A stretch of DNA of 5,710 nucleotides, taken from positions 1 through 5,710 of the forward strand of contig JAUHVS010000427.1 of NCBI GenBank assembly GCA_030424955.1. The letters run 5' to 3'. Position numbers and translations under genes: made by a program. The DNA is from a bacterium. GTDB taxonomy: Bacteria; Myxococcota_A; Bradymonadia; UBA7976; UBA1532. The notes beneath the pieces were generated by a model. That model was given only the letters and a program-made list of their open reading frames with translations. It was not told where the DNA came from and searched no databases. Of this stretch, positions 1 to 4,671 are shown piece by piece. Within the stretch, counting starts at the first letter, position 1, and the number at the start of each line of letters is the position of its first letter.

Positions 1-1
1 G

Positions 2-187
2 ATCAGCGAGAAGGTGGCCCGCCTCGAGAAGAACGGGGACCTCATCAAGGTGGCCGAGATCCTGGCGGAGGCCGATCCCGACAAGAAGGACGACGAGGAC
101 GAGGACGAGGAGGACAGCGAGAAGCCGTCCGTGCAGGCCCTGGAGGCCGTCGAGATCCTCGCTGATTTGGCGCTCGCGGGTCGCTGA
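2..187 (+). CDS. C-terminal end of an unidentified acidic protein (5' end outside window)
   Basis: Only the last 61 codons and the TGA stop are present, so the start lies upstream of the window. The visible peptide begins with a charged, probably helical segment (SEKVARLEKNGDLIKVAEIL). A run of nine acidic residues follows (DDEDEDEED, bases 89-115), built from tandem GAC/GAG codons. It ends with a second short amphipathic helix, ALEAVEILADLALAGR. Third codon positions are nearly all G or C, as expected for a native gene of this genome. I do not recognise the family and there is no catalytic motif. The acidic stretch looks like a flexible linker between two helices. The next open stretch, with SNF2-helicase similarity, is in the same reading frame directly after the stop. 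This could therefore be a separate upstream gene or an internal piece of the same decayed helicase gene. A 10-bp GC palindrome (189-198) sits just behind the stop but has no T-run, so I do not call a terminator. Confidence 0.5.
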   Translation: MSEKVARLEKNGDLIKVAEILAEADPDKKDDEDEDEEDSEKPSVQALEAVEILADLALAGR

Positions 188-784
188 GGGGGCGCCCCGC
201 CCCTGAGGCCGCCCCTGCGCCGCGCCCCCGCGCCCGACCGACCCGCCAACAAACCACTGAGCCGCCTCGAGGACCTCGACCCCGCTTGGTACACCGGCAC
301 CGAGAGCCCGGCGAAGAAGGAGCGCGAGGCCGCCCGCTTCCTCGCCGGCGAGACCAACGTGCTCTTCATGTCCCTGCGCTCGGGCGCCGGCCTGGACGGC
401 TTGCAGGCTCGTTGCTGCACCGGCGTGTTCGGTGAACTCGACTGGAGCCCTGGCGTCCACCAGCAGTGCGAGGGCCGCCTACTGCGGTCCGGGCAGACGA
501 AGCCGGTGTTCACCTACTACGTGGCAGCCAACTCCGGGGCGGATCCGGTCATGATCGACGTGCTGGGCGTGAAGCGCGGCCAGCTGGAGGGCGTCAGGGA
601 TCCGGATGGCGACGCGGTGGTGCGTACTCAGCCAGACCCTGACCGCATTAAGGAGCTCGCCCGAGGCTATTTGGCAGGCGGCTACTCTGCACGCCGCAGA
701 ACTCCCTGCTGTGACAGCACGAAGGTAAAGTCTTGGGTGACCAGCTCGCCCATACCGTCAAGGCCAACCCAGAGCCGAAGCTGA
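188..784 (+). pseudogene. SNF2-family helicase C-terminal remnant, truncated at the 5' end
   Basis: The frame is open from the stop at 185-187 to a TGA at 782-784. Similarity to SNF2-type helicases (superfamily 2) begins near base 245 and fades near 680. Readable in order are a WYTGTESPAKKEREAARFLAG segment (about 286-348), the motif V strand and loop VLFMSLRSGAGLDGLQ (359-406), FGELDWSPGVHQQ (429-467) and a motif VI of form QCEGRLLRSGQ (465-497). SNF2 proteins usually have QxxGRxHRxGQ there; both arginines and the final GQ remain, but the His is Leu. An intact family member would couple ATP hydrolysis to translocation along double-stranded DNA. Here the whole ATPase lobe (Walker A, DExx) and the start of the second lobe are missing. 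There is no ATG or GTG before the GTG at 359, which lies in motif V itself. After residues LARGYLAGG the frame runs on for about 100 bases through the convergent gene, suggesting the original stop was lost. A short, still-translated relic cannot be excluded. Confidence 0.72.
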
Positions 785-1323
785 GTTGGAAGCTGATTCA
801 TATGGTAGAGGGCAAACGGGGTGGAGTCGTCGTCGTTGAAGCCGCCTTCGCTTGGGTCTTCCGAATTCCGGAGGAACTCCCAGAACTGACCTTCACCGCC
901 GAGGTCTTGCCAAGAAAATGTAACTGGGAGGCATGGCCTTTGAGGGCAGGGCGAACAGTTGGCGTCAACCTCTAATACGAGGATATCGCCCGCGCTGGCT
1001 CCGGGCGGATCGACGAGTTCGATCAGTGACGTTTCCACGGTCGCACTTGCAGTCACCTCGCACACGCCGCGGTCGACCTCCGCGTCTAGTGCGCTGCCGT
1101 CCACAACCGCGTCCAATGCGCCCGCGTCCACACCGGCGGCGCCATCTGGGTCAACCGCTACGCCCAGGTCCAGCATGGCGTCAAGGTCGGCAAAGGAGTC
1201 CCCAATAGACTGGTCAGAGGGCGACTCGCCTGCAGAGTCTTCGCAGCCAACACCGAACAACGCTGCCGCGAGGAAAGCGCCCTGGACGGCTAACGCACTA
1301 CAACGAGCCGGGAATGCACCCAT
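682..1323 (-). CDS. Putative lipoprotein of unknown function with Asp-rich spacer
   Basis: The gene encodes 213 residues. The N-terminus resembles an export signal: Arg7, a hydrophobic stretch (about residues 10-25), then GVGC with candidate lipidated Cys27. The lipobox is imperfect because position -3 is Gly rather than Leu/Val/Ile. Residues 28-86 form a low-complexity spacer with Asp every 4-6 residues among Ala, Val, Gly and Leu (D46, D52, D58, D66, D71, D75, D80, D84), the sort of tether common in surface lipoproteins of Myxococcota-like bacteria. Residues 88-213 look like a small beta-rich domain with four cysteines (C88, C123, C126, C131; CxxCxxxxC), which could form disulfides outside the cytoplasm. 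I do not recognise this domain and assign no activity. The ATG at 1323 is chosen because the signal peptide starts there; a GAGG lies 10 nt upstream (1334-1337). Codon use is less GC-rich than in the efflux genes. The 3' end converges on the helicase remnant and overlaps its open frame by 103 bp. Reality as a gene is likely; function is unknown. Confidence 0.68.
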   Translation of the reverse strand: MGAFPARCSALAVQGAFLAAALFGVGCEDSAGESPSDQSIGDSFADLDAMLDLGVAVDPDGAAGVDAGALDAVVDGSALDAEVDRGVCEVTASATVETSLIELVDPPGASAGDILVLEVDANCSPCPQRPCLPVTFSWQDLGGEGQFWEFLRNSEDPSEGGFNDDDSTPFALYHMNQLPTQLRLWVGLDGMGELVTQDFTFVLSQQGVLRRAE

Positions 1324-1492
1324 CCTATTGAAACCTCAGTGGCTACGTTCAACCCCGGAGCCGGAGTCGCCCGAACATTACTTGCTGCGCCGATCGTCAG
1401 GAAGGGCGGGAAAGGCTGCGAGGGGTTTGTGGTCCATACCGGCGTAATCGGCACTGCTGGCTTACGACCAGTAATGGGGGTGCCGTTGGCCG

Positions 1493-1513
1493 GGCGGCCG
1501 TCCGACGGCCGCC
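1493..1513. repeat. Perfect 9-bp inverted repeat, 3-nt loop
   Basis: The arms GGCGGCCGT (1493-1501) and ACGGCCGCC (1505-1513) are perfect reverse complements around CCG. Such a GC-rich stem would fold stably in RNA or extrude in single-stranded DNA. No T-run follows on either strand, so it does not look like a classical intrinsic terminator. Its role is unknown. Confidence 0.6.
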
Positions 1514-1640
1514 AGAGACCAAAGGCATGCTCGAACCCTGGAAGCTCCGCGACGATTGAAACACCGATCGTCGCATACAATCTCTCTACGTCGTTCCTCC
1601 ACTCGAGGTGCGGTGCGATCGCCGCCTGGGCAGGTGCACG

Positions 1641-1666
1641 GCCTGCGGCGATTCGCCGCACCAGGC
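1641..1666. repeat. Near-palindromic hairpin
   Basis: TGCGGCGA (1644-1651) and TCGCCGCA (1653-1660) are perfect reverse complements around a single T. In an alternative fold, GCCTG (1641-1645) also pairs with CAGGC (1662-1666), lengthening the stem at the cost of a 3-nt bulge. The very short centre suits a dimeric protein-binding site at least as well as an RNA stem-loop. There is no adjacent T-run. Confidence 0.5.
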
Positions 1667-1730
1667 GGGGCCACCGTCTCTGGATGATCGCCGCCCCCGC
1701 CGACATGGTGTCCGTCCGGTGCAGCTGCGT

Positions 1731-1759
1731 ACAGGTGTCCGGCCCGGTCGGACACCTGT
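1731..1759. promoter_or_regulatory. Candidate operator upstream of the efflux operon (11-bp inverted repeat)
   Basis: The arms ACAGGTGTCCG (1731-1741) and CGGACACCTGT (1749-1759) are perfect reverse complements separated by 7 nt. The centre of the repeat is about 110 bp before the channel gene start, a sensible place for an operator in the operon's promoter region. Related half-sites lie beside it: TGTCCG at 1709-1714, TGTCTG at 1765-1770, and GACA/TGTC flanking TGG at 1702-1712. Dyads like this commonly bind dimeric TetR- or MarR-type repressors, which often control RND pumps. No regulator gene is in the window, so the binding partner is inference. A plain RNA hairpin is the alternative; no T-run follows it. 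Confidence 0.45.
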
Positions 1760-1845
1760 CCTGCTGTCTGGCCCGGCGACCTGCGGACGGGTTGGCGTTT
1801 CTCATGGGCCCGAATGTTGCTAGAAGCGCGTCGCCGCATCTTCCC

Positions 1846-1850
1846 AGGAG
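1846..1850 (+). promoter_or_regulatory. Shine-Dalgarno site that decides the channel gene start
   Basis: AGGAG stands 5 nt before the ATG at 1856. An in-frame ATG also exists at 1814, but it has no comparable site and would add 14 residues ahead of the signal peptide. This site therefore supports the start at 1856. Confidence 0.75.
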
Positions 1851-1855
1851 CCCAC

Positions 1856-3493
1856 ATGGCTGCCCGACAGCATGTTCTTGCCCTCTCGCTGCTCGCCGCA
1901 GCGGGGGGCAGCCCATGGCCAGCAAGGGGCCAAATCCCCGCTGAGGCGGCGGCCGACACGCCGCCGACCGAGGCCGCGGCCGGTGCCGAGGCCGCGGCGC
2001 CGGGGGGCGTGAGCCTGTCCCTGACCGAGGCCCTGGAGCTGGCGTTGACCCGCAACTACGCGGTGCAGCTCGCCCGCCTGGACGAGCAGGACGCCGTCGC
2101 CCGCATCGACGAGGCCTGGGGCAGCGTCTACCCGCGGGTCGATCTGAGCGCGCGCTACGTGCGCAACGTGCGGGTGGCCAACCCCTTCGCAGGCTCGGAC
2201 GCGGGCAGCTTCTTCGGGGGCCTCGACGCCATCGGCTGGCTCGCCTACAACGAGTCGGCCCGCGAGGCAGGCGGCCAGACCCTGAGCCTCGCCGAGTACC
2301 AGCGGCGGATCGCTGAGGGGCAGTCGGCGGCGGGCCTCTCGACCAGCACCAGCGACAACCCCTTCCTGGTCGAGAACCAGGTGACGGCGACGCTGGCGGT
2401 CACCCAGACCCTGTACAACGGCGCGGCCTTCGCCGCGATCCGCGGCGCCGAGGCCTACCAGCAGCAGGTGGGGGCGTCGCTGCGGCAGCAGCAGCGCGAG
2501 GTGGCCCGCGACGTCAGCCGCGCCTTCCACGGCGCCCTGCTGGCCGACGCCCGGGTCGACGTCATGGAGAAGGCCGTCGAGCGGGTGCGCGAGACGGTCA
2601 CCGACGTCACCGAGCGCGTCGAGAACGGCGTGCTGCCCATGTTCCAGCAGCTCAGCGCCGAGGTGGAGCTCGCCAACCTCGAGACCAGCCTCATCCAGGC
2701 CCGCGCTGGGGCCGAGGCGGCCAAGGATGGCCTGAAGCTCACCATCGGGCTGCCCCCGCAGCAGGCCATCACCCTGCGCGGTGAGCTGACGGTGACCGAG
2801 CGCCTCGACCTCTCCGCCGAGGGCTTCGAGGCCGCCGTGGCCGAGGCCGAGCGCCACCGCCCCGACCTCGAGACGCTGCGGCGCACGCGGCAGCTGCTCG
2901 AGGTGCAGACCGAGCTGACGGACGCGCAGTACCTGCCCGTGGTGAGCCTGTTTGGCAACCTGGGGGTCACCGGCAGCATTCCCGATGACCGCACCGTCGC
3001 GACCCAGGACCCGATGAACCCCTTCGCCTTCGACAAGAAGACCCTGGGGCCCTTCGACGGCGCGTACTGGTTCGACACCCTGAACCTGGGCATCAACCTC
3101 AACTGGAACCTGTTCGACGGCTTCCAGACCACACAGCGCCGTCAGCAGAACCGCATCGAGGTCCGCCGGCTCGACCTGCGCATGCAGCAGGCCGTGGACG
3201 GCGTGCGCGGCGAGATCCGCGCCAGCCTGCGCGCCCTGCGCACCGCCGAGGAGCAGCTCGCGACGGTGCAGAAGAACGTGGCCCGGGCCGAGCTCAACTA
3301 CGCCCACGCCAAGGCGCGGGTGGACGAGGGGGTCTCGAGCCGCCTCGAGCTGCGCGACGCCTCGAACCAGCTGGATCAGAGCCAATTCAACCGTTTGCAG
3401 GCGGCGCACGACTACCTCGACGCCCTCGTCGCCTATCGCATCGCCGTCGGCCGCCCCCCTGCGGGCCAGGCTGGCGCGGAGGCTGCCCGATGA
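1856..3493 (+). CDS. TolC-like outer membrane efflux channel (OEP family)
   Basis: This 545-residue protein is the likely outer membrane exit duct of the RND efflux complex encoded by the following genes. A signal peptide is visible (Arg4, hydrophobic residues 7-16), with possible cleavage near PARG/Q26 and no lipobox cysteine. An Ala/Glu/Pro linker follows (29-50), including a 13-bp direct repeat (1968-1980 and 1986-1998). Two homologous OEP repeats then appear. The first begins at SLTEALELALTRNY (55-68), with YPRVDLSARY (92 onward) and a beta strand ending in TLYNG (185-189). The second has HRPDLE (334-339), LPVVSLFGN, and NWNLFDG (416-422), a hallmark-like strand end of this family. Long Gln/Glu/Ala-rich helices follow each repeat, as expected for the periplasmic tunnel. 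I see no cysteine. It is somewhat longer than E. coli TolC, mainly through the N-terminal linker and long loops at about 104-175 and 370-410. Its stop overlaps the adaptor start (ATGA). The family call is secure; the substrate is unknown. Confidence 0.94.
   Translation: MAARQHVLALSLLAAAGGSPWPARGQIPAEAAADTPPTEAAAGAEAAAPGGVSLSLTEALELALTRNYAVQLARLDEQDAVARIDEAWGSVYPRVDLSARYVRNVRVANPFAGSDAGSFFGGLDAIGWLAYNESAREAGGQTLSLAEYQRRIAEGQSAAGLSTSTSDNPFLVENQVTATLAVTQTLYNGAAFAAIRGAEAYQQQVGASLRQQQREVARDVSRAFHGALLADARVDVMEKAVERVRETVTDVTERVENGVLPMFQQLSAEVELANLETSLIQARAGAEAAKDGLKLTIGLPPQQAITLRGELTVTERLDLSAEGFEAAVAEAERHRPDLETLRRTRQLLEVQTELTDAQYLPVVSLFGNLGVTGSIPDDRTVATQDPMNPFAFDKKTLGPFDGAYWFDTLNLGINLNWNLFDGFQTTQRRQQNRIEVRRLDLRMQQAVDGVRGEIRASLRALRTAEEQLATVQKNVARAELNYAHAKARVDEGVSSRLELRDASNQLDQSQFNRLQAAHDYLDALVAYRIAVGRPPAGQAGAEAAR
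3478..3482 (+). promoter_or_regulatory. Shine-Dalgarno site for the adaptor gene
   Basis: GGAGG lies 7 nt before the ATG at 3490, inside the last codons of the channel gene. It supports the overlapping ATGA start and coupled translation. Confidence 0.7.
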
Positions 3494-4671
3494 CTGTCCG
3501 CCGACTCACTCAGACCCTCGTGACGATGACGCTCTGCGGCGGCGCCCTGGTGGCCTGCCAGCCCCCGGCCGGCGGCGCGGGCGCGGCGGACGCCGGCGTG
3601 GCCGATGCCGCGCCCCGCAAGGCCCGCCGGGTGACCACGCTGACCATGGTGCCCAAGCGCTTTGAGGAGCGCCTGGAGCTCACCGCCGACATCCGCGCGC
3701 CCAACGACGCCACCCTGAGCGCCCGGGGCATGGGCACGGTCAAGACGCTGGTGGCCCTGGGCGAGCGCGTGACCCAGGGGCAGGTGGTGGCGCGGCTGGA
3801 CGCGGCCGCCCCTGAGGCCGCCGTGGCCCAGGCCCGCGCGGGGGTGTCGCAGGCGCAGGCCGGGCTCGGCCTGGCCCGCGAGAACTACCGCCGCCAGAAG
3901 CCGCTGTTCGACCGCAAGATCATCAGCGCGCTGGAGTTCCAGCAGATCGAGGCCCAGCTCGCCCAGTCCGAGGCCGCCCTCAAGCAGGCCCAGGCGGGCG
4001 TGCGGGCGGCCCGCACCCAGGTGGGCTTCTACGAGGTCATCGCGCCCTTCGACGGCGCGGTGGAGCAGCGGCTGGTGGAGGCCGGGGAGCAGGTCAACCC
4101 GGGCCAGCCGGTGGTGCGCATCCTCGACACCCGCACGGTGCGCCTGCGCGCCGGGGTGCCCGAGCGCTTCACCCGCGACATCAAGGTGGGCAGCCGGCTG
4201 AAGGTGCGCTTCAACGCCTACGGCCTGGACCCCCGGGACGCGTCGGTCATCTTCGTGGCCCGCACCATCGACCCCCGCAGCCGCACCTTCGACATCGAGG
4301 CCGAGCTCGACAACGCGGACGGCGCCCTCAAGCCGGCCATGATCGCCCGCATCGACCTCACGCGGTCGGCCATCGAGGGCGCCCTGGTGGTGCCGCAGAC
4401 CGCGGTGCTGCGGGACGAGCGCGGCGCCAGCGTGTTTGTGGTGGTGGACGGCAAGGCCGGCCCCGACGCCAAGCAGGTGCGCGTCGAGTTGGGGGTGTCG
4501 TCGGGCAACGAGGTGGTGGTGCGCAGCGGCCTGTCCGCCGGTGACCGGGTGGTCACGCTGGGCCAGAACGGCCTCAACGATGGCGACGCGGTGGCCCTCG
4601 CGTCGCCGACGCCGCCCCCGGCCAAGGCCGCCCCGTCGAAGGCGGCGGCGCCGGGGAGCGCGGCCCGATGA
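3490..4671 (+). CDS. RND efflux periplasmic adaptor (membrane fusion protein, HlyD/AcrA type), lipoprotein
   Basis: This 393-residue protein would bridge the inner membrane pump and the outer membrane channel. The signal sequence carries Arg4 and Arg5 and a lipobox LVAC, so Cys23 is the likely lipidated residue anchoring it to the inner membrane. An Ala/Gly/Asp spacer follows (24-45). The first lipoyl half-motif is at about 78-104 (RGMGTVKTLVALGERVTQGQ...LD). An Ala/Gln-rich alpha-helical hairpin spans 109-181, a length typical for contacting a TolC partner. The second lipoyl half is at 184-213 (IAPFDGAVEQRLVEAGEQV...ILD). The beta-barrel domain (about 214-293) includes TIDPRSRTFDIEAEL. The membrane-proximal domain (about 294-373) includes VVPQTAVL and SGLSAGDRVV. 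The protein ends in a Pro/Ala/Lys-rich tail. Length is normal for AcrA-like adaptors. There is no metal-binding His/Met cluster, so a drug or metabolite exporter (HAE type) is more likely than a heavy-metal pump, but this is weak evidence. Start and stop overlap both neighbours by ATGA. Confidence 0.95.
   Translation: MTVRRLTQTLVTMTLCGGALVACQPPAGGAGAADAGVADAAPRKARRVTTLTMVPKRFEERLELTADIRAPNDATLSARGMGTVKTLVALGERVTQGQVVARLDAAAPEAAVAQARAGVSQAQAGLGLARENYRRQKPLFDRKIISALEFQQIEAQLAQSEAALKQAQAGVRAARTQVGFYEVIAPFDGAVEQRLVEAGEQVNPGQPVVRILDTRTVRLRAGVPERFTRDIKVGSRLKVRFNAYGLDPRDASVIFVARTIDPRSRTFDIEAELDNADGALKPAMIARIDLTRSAIEGALVVPQTAVLRDERGASVFVVVDGKAGPDAKQVRVELGVSSGNEVVVRSGLSAGDRVVTLGQNGLNDGDAVALASPTPPPAKAAPSKAAAPGSAAR
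4655..4658 (+). promoter_or_regulatory. Shine-Dalgarno site for the RND pump gene
   Basis: GGAG (within GGGGAG, 4653-4658) lies 9 nt before the ATG at 4668, inside the end of the adaptor gene. It supports the overlapping start. Confidence 0.6.

Larger units (their letters stand above)
1324..1855. other. Spacer with no convincing gene; three hairpins
   Basis: This stretch separates the divergently transcribed lipoprotein gene and efflux operon and should hold both promoters. Open frames run through it on both strands. None has a recognisable protein family, a good ribosome site, or the strongly GC-biased third positions of the flanking efflux genes. The longest minus-strand frame runs from about 1925 down to 1290, overlapping both neighbouring genes. 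The visible structures are inverted repeats at 1493-1513, 1641-1666 and 1731-1759. No sigma-70-like -35/-10 pair stands out. Base composition is moderate compared with the genes to the right, like that of the lipoprotein gene. Confidence 0.6.

Noticed and set aside
189..198. GGGGCGCCCC palindrome just after the stop at 187 as a terminator
   Set aside because: The stem is short, has no loop of its own and no T-run, and lies in a generally G/C-rich run where such palindromes arise by chance.
1324..1352. TTGAAC-N17-AATAGG on the minus strand as a promoter for the lipoprotein gene
   Set aside because: The -10 would abut the start codon, so transcription would begin inside the coding sequence.
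1814..1855. Upstream ATG at 1814 as start of the channel gene
   Set aside because: It lacks a Shine-Dalgarno site and would put 14 extra residues before the signal peptide; the ATG at 1856 has AGGAG at 5 nt.
1290..1925. Minus-strand open frame of 211 codons across the spacer, which could look like a gene upstream of the lipoprotein
   Set aside because: It overlaps the lipoprotein start and the channel gene's 5' end, has no good ribosome site, shows only weak GC preference at third positions and matches no family I recognise. A degraded gene fragment remains possible around 1480-1640.
1339..1944. Plus-strand open frame of 201 codons in the spacer
   Set aside because: It runs out of frame into the well-supported channel gene, has Pro/Arg/Cys-rich random-looking composition and no ribosome site.
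1820..3409. Long minus-strand open frame opposite the channel gene
   Set aside because: It is His/Leu/Gly/Val-rich, typical of an antisense shadow of a GC-rich gene; the plus frame has clear OEP motifs.
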